From the NCBI GenBank assembly GCA_964023275.1, contig OZ029927.1:23512980-23576979 (forward strand): 64,000 nt of DNA, written 5' to 3'. The notes under the pieces were generated by a model. The model made no database searches. It was given only the letters and a program-made list of their open reading frames with translations, and was not told the origin of the DNA. The DNA comes from Norana najaformis (taxonomy: Eukaryota; Annelida; Clitellata; Crassiclitellata; Hormogastridae). The translations under genes and the position numbers were made by a program. Of the stretch, positions 26,547 through 40,500 are shown piece by piece (positions within the stretch are counted from its first letter, which is position 1; each line of letters starts with the position of its first letter).

Positions 26547-28443
26547 TCTCTCTCTGTGTTTTCTGTTGAGATTCATTCAAGAATGAAAGCTTAACTTTAA
26601 AACTATCTAGTAATGCTTCCGCTTATGCATATTCTTACGACCAACGTTTGCATCACAATCGCTGTTCACCAAAGCAACACGCTGTCTCCTCTGGACTGAC
26701 TCCCTGATTCTCACCCGACCTGGTGTCGAAAATGAAACAAGAACTGGGCTCTTGAGGACGTGAATTGATATAGCGCCGATCTGTAGACAGGTCTCCTTGA
26801 CGCAGTTTTCGTTTGGCATTGATGAAGTAAGTATGTAAATTCAAACTGCCAATAAACTGTCGATCAGCAAGCTCTTTTCTAGAATAAAAAATGATGGCCC
26901 GACATTAAATCTTGATGCCTTTCCAAAAATGTGTTCATTGATTAGGTATTGGAAAATTGTAATATTCCCTCTAATGTCACAAAAAGTTATGCTTTTCTCT
27001 GCCAGATTTCAGTGCCAGGGTACAGATTCAATTATTTTACTCTGGGTATCCTGAATGTTTAAATGGGAAAGGTTATTTGGTTAAATTATTGATATTGTAA
27101 CAATGGCTAGGCCTATTGTTTTACAAAATATATAATTTTTCTAAACTGTTGCAAATTTTAATTTTTTTAATAGAATTTGAGTTTTTCAGAAATATATACT
27201 GATCTTTATTGTGAATTTTATGTTAATTCGCAGTTTTGGTATTGCCACCTCAGTCTTTATCTAAGAAGGCGCTATACCAATGCTCTGTAGTTAAACTAAA
27301 GTGACGATCAGGCTTCGATCACTTATGCGAAAAAACACGAACTCCACGGTAGAATCAAGAAAAAGCTCAAAGAACGCATACTCGGACACAATAGAAGTCC
27401 GAACACGTTAGAATTATCGAACAAAGGTCGAACTAGTCGATCAAAGTGACACAATAGGTGAAACAATTATCATCACAGCCGCAGACATACGCGAATCTTT
27501 AGTGTGTTGCTATCGGTCATATTGGATTACTTAAAATTACATTGAAACATTAACATTTATTCGAAAATTTACATTATTTTTAGCACCACAACTGTGACAC
27601 GGGAACCACAGACAACATGGCCTGGTTGGGAAGAAAGTTCGAGGAACACAGGTAAATTATATTCACTTCTGTTTTTGAAGAAAAGGGTACACATAAACAT
27701 CTTATGCATCTTTAAACTTACCAACGGTGACAGCTTCAATTATTCTATGTTGTCTTGAGATTTCAACCGCTGATTTGTATGGAAGTGAAATAGTTTTAAG
27801 TATTCAAATTCGTTATTCGTGTTCTTTATTGCTCAAGAACTCATGCCTTCAAATCTATGGAAATCAGTAGAGAGCACTCAAGTAGTTTTAATTTTGCGAA
27901 CATCTCAGCGATCTTGCGATATCCATGAAAGAGCTGTATAAATGTCCAGATGCATGGAAGAGAATCAATCTTTACAACTTCAATAGCATCTATGATTCTT
28001 CCAGATCGGAGATCGCTTAGGACTGCAACATAGGATTATTTGCTTACTATTCAATGTCGAACTTTCACTGCGCAGCACAAGCGATTGATGTGACTGCGCT
28101 GTCCCTTTGAAATGGATTGCCAAAACACGTCATGCAAAAAACGACTGATTTTAAGGAGTTCAGCAAAACTGTTGCAGATCGACTTATTTTTGTTTATTAA
28201 CAAGTTTTCTTGTACGATCATGTCTATTTATATTAGTAAAATGTCTAATATCACATCATGGAAACCTCTTTTTGCTATGGCATTAGAAAGATGTCAAATT
28301 TCGTTTGGTTTTGATTTCAGATCGACGGATAGCATGTGACAGAGGTTAGTGAACATTTTATTAACATCAACTCACGGAAAACAGACAGATAGACAGATAG
28401 ACAGACAGACATATAGTTATTTAGTTAGGTAGTAGGTAGGTAG

Positions 28444-28519
<76 letters not shown>

Positions 28520-28542
28520 ATAGACAGACAGACAGACAGACA

Positions 28543-28585
<43 letters not shown>

Positions 28586-31500
28586 TGACTGACTGACTGA
28601 CTGACTGACTGACTGACTGACTGACTGACTGACTGACTGACTGACTGACTGACTGACTGACTGACTGACTGACTGACTGACTGACTGACTGACTGACTGT
28701 CTGCTGATCCAAGCTAGGAAGCGTCGCAATCGAGACAAGTCGGTCGCCCTATGATGACGACGAGGACGACGATTTTGACGAATCGTTTACGATTGCTATC
28801 AACAACAACTGTAGGCTACCTCATCACATTCGATTGATGACTATCATGACGCAGTTACTATCATGACGCAGTTCAAACAAACTGTTATATCTCGAATTAT
28901 TTTCACTAAATAACAAGAATTCATCTATTTGAGAGCGACCATGTCATTTCGCATTGAAAACTGGTTAAATACCATACCACTAAACATGTGTTTGCTGTGG
29001 TGTTTAAGATAAGCCAAATTTTGTCACGTTTTGTTTCAGCTGGAAGAACAAGACCTAACACTAGTAAGCGAACAAACCCAGTACATAAACTTCACTACTG
29101 AACACTTTTAGGTCCGATGCATCACAGCTGGACCATTGCTCCTCATACTGTATAATTTTGCAGGCACTTCAACAGGAAGTACTTTGAATATATAGGGTTC
29201 GTATTAACGAACCATAATGTTCCTAACTTTTATACATGACAAACAATGCCTTCATCATAAAGGGCTTCAATTGGCATTGAGATTAGATAAACCTCAGATA
29301 AATTTTTTTTCAAAAGGTGTATCTTTAACTACATTTGACTTAATAAGCCTTTTTAGTCCAAACTGTTAGTTATACATTAGATTTGATTTACTATGCCATC
29401 ATTGTAATGACCACTGATACCGTTCTATATCGTGTGTTGCATATGTGCTTGTCACGAGCAAATAAAGGCTAATTACTTAATTAATTTTAACCCATTTTAA
29501 TATGCGTGTATGTTTTTTCGGCACGTTATGTCTGAGAGTATGACTGACTTGGTTGATTGAAAATCGTCAGACATGACAACTCCATTCTTCTTCGTCTGAC
29601 GCTCATTAGTTGTCATGTAACAGACTTTATTCTGCAACACAAAATGCCAAACCAATATTTTTAAATAAATTAATTTGCTTATTCTAGGAAGCTGTAAAAG
29701 AAAACATATTGGGGACGATTGGTCTGGGCAGGACTTTGACATGGAATTTAAGACACTACTAAAAGAGGTAAATACAAGACAATTTCTTTATAATGCATAT
29801 GAAAATATATTCATAAATATGTATAATAACATAGCTAGAATGACTGGTTGATACTCACTTGGCTGTAAGTTCGGCTGATGAAACGAGAGTATATATAGAT
29901 GGATTTGAAATGAGTTAACAAATTCGTAACGGCATTGATAAGCCAGTATAGTGCAATCGGGGTTGCCATATTTGGTAACAGTTTCACGCGAATATCGATT
30001 GCAAATGAGCAAAATGAAAACGATGCTATAGATCAGATTCCCGCTTTCTCTAAATTGATGTGATATTTTGAACTACATTTACTCTTTTCCTGTGCTAGGA
30101 GAAGCGTCTTGTGTTAAGATTTCCTAAAGATCAATGTTAGACTTACATTGAGTAATATATTAGGCCTCTAATATATGTCAAATAAACAGTCAGTGCTATC
30201 ACAGATCTCCTTCAGCGAATCATCGTATCGTAAGGATTCAACCAAGAGCGACTGGTATGTGTCTGGGTAAGTAAGTAAGTAAGTCAACAAATACGTAAGT
30301 AAGTAAGTATGTATGTATGTATGTATTTTAGCTTGGATGTATGCATGTATGCATCGATGAACAAAAACATTAATATCGCGCAGTTAGGCAGCTCTGAGAA
30401 GCTCTGCATATATGACCAGCTAACTGATGCAATTTATCAGTGCTGACCTGCATACTGAAAACATTACAGTATAATTATAACACTTTAGGTGCTAGCTAGC
30501 TACTTAATTTTTGTGTTACAATATTGTGAATTCCTAATTAAGGTCAATCAGTCGGAATCAGATATATTGAAAAACCTGACTGATGTTGCTAACATCGCCA
30601 GCAATTTGTCATCCTTGACAAATCGAAGAGACGGCCTGACCCCAGGAAATCTCAACGCTTCAATAATGATCATAAAAGGATTGGCCGACCTCCGAAATAA
30701 AAACGACAGCCAAACAAACGTAAAAGAAATTAAGGTAGAGCTTACAAATGGCGGTTTTCATCCGATTCGCAAGTAGGCACGAATACATACCTTCAAACAT
30801 ACATTCTTCTTCTTCTTAAGGGTCCTTTTCATTGTATTAACAAGTGTTGTATTTTCCTGCAGCGCCTCCTCGACTGTTATATGATCTGCTGAGATTGTTT
30901 AAGCCAGTTTCCTCCATTTCCACATTTCAAACATATATTTCCCTTTGTCCATGTCTCAGATCCATATAATGTTACACTCCATGTGAGACTTTCACCAGAC
31001 ATACATACATACACACATACATACATACATACACATCTGACTAAAGTTGTTTTAGTTAGCTTTGAGAACTAAATGAATTCGATTTCTTGACAATTAAATG
31101 TTTTTCGTTTTATAATTTAACAATTTAACGCGCGATGCAGTCCGTTGTTCAAGCGATCAGCAACATTCTTCAACCTAACAACTCCAAATCCTGGGCAGAA
31201 CTTCAAGCGGTAAGTCGAAAACTTACCGGGGAATCAAAAATCAATTTTGCTGTAGGAACTTCACTAAAAATCTCTTTATAAACTTGATCATTCAAACTAT
31301 GGAAAAGGCCTTGACGGTATATACTTTTCAAGCAGTTACCCAATCTTATCGTTTTTTTATTAATTCCAAACGAATTTCAGCGTGTAATTTTAATCGAATT
31401 GTCTGGTTCATTGCTTATGGTTTCATCTTTTATTTGTGTAATCCGTTAAGTCGGTGAGACATTAGAATACATGAGACCTTTACGTTCCTGTTTTGTGCCA

Positions 31501-34500
31501 GTGGGGCCGACGGCGTTGCGTTCAGCGGCCCATGGAGACTTGTAGATCCCGCGCAGACGTACTACGACGCTTTCTCGTGCATTGGGTTGTCTTACTGAAC
31601 ATCCGTTCACTGTCGTACATACTATTCTGTCAAAGACAGTTCAACACATATTTTCAACCTATCTTAATTCGCAACTTTATAGATCTGCTAGATAGCCATT
31701 TTAAGGTTGCATACATACATACAGACATACATACATTCATACATATGCATATTCGATGAAGGTGCAGTTCTGTTGTTCCATGTGCTCTTAATTGTAGATT
31801 AATCGTACTGTGGCGTCGGCCATCTTGTTCTCAGCCGAGGTCTACGGACAAAGTCTCGCAAAACTTCACAATTCACATCACAGCATCGTAGAAGCAGATT
31901 TCTTGGGTTAGAATACACAGTTGAATGATGTATATCAAACAGTAAATCAAGCCTCGTTTGGCCCTTAAAGGAGTTCTCTCACGCGCAAATGAATGTAATA
32001 GTCGGCTGTTATTTCATTTGAAAGCATGTGACAAAACTTAACATTTAACATGCTATCTGAAAATATTTACATGCATATATGATATCCAGAGTTATAGTAC
32101 GTTCATTTCAACAAAGCAATTTTTATCAAAGATTATATTTCGACCCGGATAGTTTACAGTATTGCAATTATATTACAATTATTACATTCGTAGTGGTAAC
32201 CGAATAGAAACATTGTCAACAAGAACTTTGAAGGTGCTACACAAAAATCTAGACTTACAAACAGACATATTCTATGGAGCATTTAGCATCATGTGCAGTT
32301 GTAATTAGCCATGCGTCTAAATCTGGTCTGCAATGAAATGATCTGCAACCGCCGAATTGATAATTGGAGGAAACTGCAATGATATGAAAATATGATTTTG
32401 AACAACATCTCTTTTTTCAGCCTCTCGCTGCCGTCCTGAGTTCAAAGTTGTTTTGTCTTCAGGGTTTTATTTGTTCTGATATGAGTATGCTCAATTCAGT
32501 TGTAGAAGCATGGTCATTGGAAAGGTCAAATCTGCCTCATACCCTTGAATTTCCAACAAGCTCATTTTCAGACGAAAACAGGAGCGACAAGATATCTATA
32601 AATGTGGAAACTCTGAAGAACAGTAAGTAGCGAAATCTTTACACGTTTTATTTAGATATTCGTCATTACCGTCTCTCAAGAACCACGTGAATCTTACATG
32701 AAAGGTTAGCTTTAAAATGTGGGGTTTCATCATTTGCAAACTAGAACTCTTTAACGTAGATTATATATGAAAGGGTTATTAAACTGAATATAATTATAAG
32801 TAAATGCTAAGGTTATGGTTAACGTGGCGCTAGTTCAACTTTGCATCACACATTTAATTCTAATCGACAGCAATTGATTCCACAGTTTCAACCATCTATC
32901 TGGATTAGGTTGTCTAGCAGCCTACAAAAAGAACTCTTTAGCCTGTCTTTTTGGTAAATTTCCAAACTTTTTTGGAAATCGTCGATTTTTGTTGTCGGAT
33001 CGGCAGAGCCTCCTAGGAGTTTGCCTTCAAGAGGCGCCGCACAAATTTGCGATTACTTAACTGTTAAATAAGGCATTCATTATAGAGATCACACATCGAG
33101 TTCCTAGCTGTGGAACACAAACTTCACTATTGAACACTCTTCTATCCTATGCATCACAGCATGACCATTACTCTTCATACTGTACAATTTTGCAGGCACT
33201 TCATCAGGAAGTATTTTGAATATATGGAGTTCGTATTATCGAACCATAAATGACTACCTTCCAGGAAAGACGTAAGCAGCTTAACAGCACTGTAATAATG
33301 TTACAACAATTACACTCGTAATTGATATACCGTAATGTAGACGGTGATAGGAATGTGGCGCCAAAATTAATACCCAACCACACACACACCCAAACACACC
33401 CACACCCACACATACATACATGCAGGTCGTTCTCTGCCTTACAGTACATACATACTCACCGTAGCCTAACTTCTGGTTTCTCTGACCTATTTGAATTCGA
33501 CCTAGCTACTTCAATGGATTTTGATTTTGATTACAATTTCACTTGAAGCGACATCAATTGATGATGCCTTGAGCAATACGATAACGGCGCTATAGACATA
33601 GTTAGATTAGATTAGATAGAAACAGTATGCAACAAATGTAGCGTCTGTGAAAAGTTGTCGATGGCATCGTCGTCATCACCATCGTTCCCCAAAACCAAAT
33701 CAAATACAGGCATGCAAAACGACTTCAAGCTGCAGATGAATTCCAAAAATAGGCACTACGGCCTTCTTATCGTCAATTAAGTTTCATTGCTTATTCCAGC
33801 CGGGCCTGCACATGAACCTTTCGCCATAAGAATATAGTCGTTCTGCACTGGAAAGATATGATATTGAAGCGTCACATAGTTAAGTTTGTGTAGGTTTAGT
33901 TATTAAGGTGTTGTCTATCTAAGACTAATCGTTGGATGTGTTAAACGAGTTCGCAGTCGTGCAAAAAGAAAAAGATATGTTCCTTTATCCAATGCCCAAA
34001 GTAGCCACAAGTGTGAAGTGTAGTAAATCGTTGGCTTTCACTTATTTGAGCTTTAAAATCTGGAAAATATCCGTAAATGATGTTAACTGGTTTGTATTTA
34101 AACAAAACAGTTGCTTGTAATACTGTCAATATAGAAACACTGATAAAATCAATTCAAGAGTTTTATCGCTTTCAATCGGAGGACTCCAGACCAACGAAAA
34201 ACTTTTGCAACCAGTAATCATAACCTTGGAACATAATAAGGTAACATTTCAAATCTCCTTCCTTCACTGCTGTTCTCATGCCTCTGGCACCTCTATCAAC
34301 CACTCATCAGGCATTCCATTCAAAACAAAAGCCTCACCTCTTCAAGATATCTTACCCTGATCCATCTAAACCTTCCAATTTCTTTCAACCGAAACACAGC
34401 TGATGGTTTGTGTATGAGACACAAGAGCTATAGATGTTGTTAAATATTATATATTTAATTTTTACAATGATCACGACGACCATCATTGCCAACATAGACA

Positions 34501-37500
34501 TCATGATTACAAAGCCATAATATTCATGATCACATACCATGATCATCATGATAGCCATATTACATATTGCGATTATCATAATCTGCGTGTTATCATTAGG
34601 AAAATCGGGATAATCAGGAGTATAGGATCAATTTGATCAGTATAAGTGCTTCTCTTTATTGAGCTAATCAGATTTTCTGAATGGAGCCTTAGGTGTGATG
34701 TCTTAATTGGCTGGATTTGTTGTTGAGCCATTTCATGTTCATTTGACTAAATTTCTAAATTGACTAAATTTGGCGTGTGCAGGGAGAAAAGATTAGTTTT
34801 AAAAGAACTTGCGGCTTCTGGAACTTCGACAGGTAGACATTTGATTTTACAGTAAGAATTACAGTAAAGAATACAGTTGTAGTAATAAATTAAACATTAA
34901 CAATGGCTGATATTTTAGCGCCGGCATAGTTCGTCTTTAAGCAACTTTCTGTGTTACTTTTTTATGGGTTATTGTATTGCTAAACTTGATTCGTTCTTAG
35001 GATTGGTTTTCTGAACTGCGACATTTTATTTTTATGGTCTGATTTATAATAACCAACTGGTTCTGGTATTTTGCTGAATGTCGTAGTGGGGAATGGGATT
35101 CTACTGGGTGTTCGGTGACATCAACGAATTTCACTCACACGATCTGTAGTTGCGATCATTTGACAAACTTCGCCATCTTGATGAGCACATCTCCTTCGGT
35201 GAGCATCCAAAACATAAGCGAACCTTGTATTCTTAATTTTCCTAATTTCAAATATAGCAAAGCGAATAAAACCAACTTATTTGCGAGAGACTAGTGTCAG
35301 GTCATTTCACGCATCAATATTTTGTTATACCGATATGTATACAGTACCTAATTTCATGCAATAAATGCATGCATATCCTATTTTGCCGTCTCAAGTATTG
35401 CATTTTATATTGTATTTGATAACTTATATAACGCCTCTTACAGAACAAACTACTCAGAAGCGCTTCCAGCATGAGAACCCCGGGAAAATAAGAACGTCTT
35501 TAAACAACGAGCTGACCCCACTATATCACCAACAGAAACTCTTGCACGAAACGATAGCGGAAGGCCATTCCATAGAGATGAGCCAACAAAAGCAAAAGCC
35601 ATCTGCTGCGCAAGCGAGGACTTAACACGAAGGACAAATAGATCCAGACAAGCTAGAGAACATAGAGGATGGGATGAGGTACATGAGTGTGGAGACCGAA
35701 TAATTATCTTTGCGATGCATTATTTTCTTTTACACACTTACACTCTTAGCAAATACAGTAGCGTGAAAGATCTCCAAACAATGCAAGCTGTATGTCGACA
35801 ACTAATGGCTTCTTTAATGCCACAACTTTACTTGAGTCTCTTCAATGGCTGAAGGTTTCTCCGTGCATTCATTATACCCATAACTTCAAGTGCTCTTCAT
35901 AGTTCTTGGATTGGCCTGGCATTTCAATACAGAATACTCTCTTAGTATTTATTTATTGCTCATATTACGCGAATCTGAGACGTAAGACGAGAGATCGCGA
36001 ATAACTTGTCCATGCTGATTACACGGAGTCCGCTCAACATTCTCGGATCTTCAGTTAAAACGTTGGGTTAGAGAGGGTCAGCCCGCTACATTGAATAGAC
36101 CACCGTTTTTAAATCTTTTGTGAACGGCTGCTTACAACACATTGCTATTCGTTCATTGAGGCTCAGTGGCATAAAGAAAAGGAAACGAGTGCCTCCCTAC
36201 GGCTCACTTGTGAAATATGGGATACTTTGCATTGTCATACTTACATAGTAATCTTAATGATTAAAATGTGTCTTATACAGTACGACAAGGAGTTGTCCAT
36301 CTTATCAATCGTCGGTTGCAGTATTTCGGTCATTGCGCTCATCCTTACCGTTATCATCTACGCCTTTACGTGGAAGTAAGTCATTTACATCTGGGCAAAA
36401 CCTGGTGGATTTCTGTAAATGTAGAAAAAACTGGCGTAATCTGTATCGTTTCGTATCTAAAGCTTCATTAATTCATTTTCGTCGCTGTGTAGTTGTAACT
36501 CAAAGGCTATACTATTTTTGAGTTTATTCCATGTAGGAAAATGAAACTATCAGGTAAATATAAACCTTTTTGCAATGTTGAAAAATTGCTTTGCTTTAAG
36601 AGTGCTTGTCTTGTGTCAGGAATAAGTTTTTTACTGCCAGGATACTATTAAATTCTCATCGGAATCGTTATCGTCATCATAAGCTCGAGATTACTACGGT
36701 GCCCAACAGAAGCTAAGTCTTGGAAATGAGCTTATTCACAGGCGCTCAATCAAGATCCTAGAGTCGAGCAGGCAGACAGTCAGATGGCTATAGTGGAAGG
36801 TGTTTGGAACTGAACCGCAAGATGATATACGGGGGAAAGGAAAATTCCGGATAGGATTAGTGGAAAAAGAATTTTCAGTGAAAGACCTGCGCAAAAATTA
36901 CAATTGGTATAGGAAGTGTTGGAGAGTTCATATGATGGGATGATGGGTGAGGTATATGTCGTTATTCTGGTGGGAGATTATTATGTTCTTCTTGTATTGT
37001 CGTTTGTTAACAGACAGTCCAAATCAACTCAGGCAGTAGTTCTGCTTAATCTCTGCGTCGCTCTGATAATTGCTTACATCATTTTCATGGCTGGCGCAGA
37101 CAAAGTCGTCCCCAAGGTACAATACACATTAAAATGAGCCAAATTTTGTAAAATTCGACCATTTGAGCATATTCTTCCTCATTACTTAAATAGACATTCA
37201 TTTGATATGACATTATCCAACCTCGCTATGTGGTTTGACTCTTGCTACTTTATTCTGCATTTGCACGGAGATAATTTCTATGTACGTCGAACATTATATT
37301 GTTACAAATAAACTTATAGTTAAGTTTAACACAATTTAGACTAGCAAGGATTGCTTTCGATGAGTACTTAGAGTAGGCTATAAAAGTGTTAGCTGCTACA
37401 TTATGTCGTAATTGCTCATCGCCAACGACTAATGCTTAGTCACTAGATAACGGCTCTTACCAAATGCGAAAATAATAATAAAGTATTGGGATTAAAGCAC

Positions 37501-40500
37501 AAAAATTTCCTTTAGTATGTGGTGTAGGTGTTCAGGTATTAATCTGATATATAAGTTTAAAGGATCTCCTATGCTGCAGCAGTATATTTGTAAAGAACGA
37601 TATCTGCATATATTGCGAGCCAGGTTTTGGAAGACCTGTCGGACGCCCTTGCCACACTTAGACAAGAATGTTGGAAGCTGACCTGCGCCCACAGAACTTC
37701 GTGTGCATACTGTCTGGAGCCGAGGCCAGAACAGAGACTGCTGGTTGCGAGTTGTGGAAACGGCAACGCTCAAAGGAGCAAGCCACAGATGATGAATGGT
37801 GATGATGTGATGATGATGATGATGATGAGATGGGTTTTTTGTTTTGTAGGAAGGTTGCAAAGCAGTTGCTGTTCTACTGCATTACTTCTTCCTGGCCGCT
37901 TTCTTCATCATGTTGGTCGAAGGAGTCGAACTGTTGCTCTACATAATCTTCGTCTTCCACGTGAGAACGAAAACCGAAACCATTCTTCTCATTGTTACCG
38001 CCTGGGGTAAACATTTTATAGCGTTTAACTTCAGGTTGCGATTTATGTTTACCAATGCAATACAACTGAAGGGCGATACATAGGCATGTTCTTAAGGATG
38101 CATACTTATTCCGAAAAAGCTTGATCCGTTCAGGGCAATCTTCTTCCTTCAATAACGTGGCTCTGCGAGTCTGACCGTTCGGGGCATAAGTATGTATGCA
38201 TGTATGTATGTATGTATGAAAGCATGCAGGCATGTATGCATGTATGTATGTGTGTATAAATGTATGTATGTCTGTATGTATGTTCGTATGTATGAAAATA
38301 TATATATGTACTTACATACGTATGTATGCATATATGTATGCATGCATGTGCATGTAGGTATCTACCAAATCAAATGAATGGCGCCTTTTTTAAACTAGGC
38401 ACTCCCCATCTAACCAGAAATGAGAGTAGTATTCTTAATAGGAACTTTTCGCATCAGTGGGAGATTTTAATCCGAATCGTAATCTCGAGATTTTTACAGC
38501 GCCCAACGAAACCCAAGTGCGGGAATCGGCTTATTCACATTCGAAACAAAATCGATAGGCAGGAACGGTTCGGTTCCAGGTCAAGATCCAAGAATCAAGC
38601 AGGCCGGCAGCCAGACGGTTACGGTTGGTGGTGTTTGGAATTGGGTATGATTGTCTTCTGAACTAGTAAAAAAAAGATCTGTGGGCAGGAGTGAAATGTG
38701 TGCAGAGGTTTATCTTTAGTGATAGACGCGATGTATGATTCAGATATTCAAAGCATCTAACAATATTTTCCTATAGATAAACGTAACAGTGAATTAACTT
38801 GAAAACTTTCTGGTGATTATCTGTTCATTTAGTCAGAATCGAATATCATCTCACTATATAAATTTTCCTGACATTTTTACTCGATATGTAACGTTTGTTT
38901 ACCTTTTCAGTGCTACCGTTGATCATCGTGGCCGTATCTCTCGGATCCACGAAACTCAAAGGCTACGACAACGATCAGGCGTCAGTTACTTCTTAATGAT
39001 AAATTCAGTATTAATACAATTTAAGAATTCTCACACAACGTGTTTACCTGTGCACCTACATCGTGCCTTTGTATTATCCTTTCAAACGAGCTATCCGTCT
39101 AATTGTCTAGCGTATGCTGTTCGTGTCCACCCTGCTGCAAGCGCTATCATCTGCCCGATTCCACCCTTACAGCTCCTCTCGCCTTCTCTCTCTAGTCTTC
39201 TAGCAACCGGACTTGATTCTCGACATTGGAGCTTTAGACAACCCCACTGACTTGATGCAGCGCTCGTGAATAAGCTGGTGCCCTGCGCTTCGCTTTAAAG
39301 TAGCGCTTTATAAATTTCGAGTTTACGAATACGATTACCATATGATTGCGAGTTGAAAGGCTAACAATTGGCCAATGAAACGTGTTTGCGGGCAAGCGTT
39401 GCTAATGTACGCCACAGTCTACATGAAGAATCAGTGGCTTATTCCCATATGATAAGTTTTGTAGTCACTTGCAACAGCAACCCTGGTCCTTCCGGATTCG
39501 GTTCAGTTCGGTCTACGTTCGTCGAGGCAACTTAAAGTTTGTAGAACAGGCAGACGGCTCAGCGAGAAGGAATCACTTAGCTGAATTCACTACAGACCAT
39601 TTTTGTCTCTCCATACCGAGAGAGTTATGCTGTTCCTAGATGCCAGGTCTAACGAAATTAGGCGTCTAAAAGAAGTGCCTGCTGGAATCAATCGATGTCG
39701 CTGAACAGTTGTGTCTGCGCCTGTTCCTGATTAAAACTTATGCATCCCTTTTATAAGATATTTAAATTAAGCACAAATACTTCTATTTATGATCAAACAT
39801 AAAAAGAAGGCAGAAGAAGATTTCATTGTTCGATGTTGACGACGCTAAATGCGCTTCATTTATAAATTTGGCAGTTTCCTGCGATAAGACGTCAATGATA
39901 AAATATGCAGATAATTCATTAACGGACATAATTTTCTGTGGAAACTTCTCTAAATACTTATTCACCATGGGTGCCTTTCTGTCTTACTGGACTATCCTTC
40001 TGAATGTTGATCTGGTGCACCGTCGGTTGATGCTTCTTGGATTAGACACCGGCGCGATACCAGTTATTAATTAATAATATCTGAAAATTGATATTTGCAA
40101 CCAGCTTTGTGTGGTTTCAGGTGTTGGTTGTCAACTAAGGATGGTCTAATATGGGCTTTCGTTGCTCCTGTTCTGTGTATCATTACGGCAAGTATTTTAC
40201 GCAGAGTATCTCGTATTCTCGTAATCGGAGGGTCGCGGGTTCGAATCTGCCTCAAGCCACTGCGAAGCGACCTCGGACAAGTTGCTCACCCACAATTGTC
40301 TGTGAGGAAGGCAACGGGAAACCACCTCACTCATCTCATCCCCGGATGACATGAAACCAAAGGACCTGCCTTGGGGCAGAGAAAGCATCATCATCATCAT
40401 CATCTTTATTATCATCATCGGCATCATCACCTCGTATTCTGTGCATAGGCAAATCAGACTGGGCAGAGTACACAAATATATAGTTCTACGAATGACCATA

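Noticed and set aside
28540..28700. Possible CRISPR-like regular repeats
   Set aside because: A pure tetranucleotide array without spacers, in a eukaryotic context.
28421..28738. Ser-Val-Ser-Gln repeat frame on the minus strand
   Set aside because: It is a translation of the GACT tetranucleotide tract, not a repeat protein.
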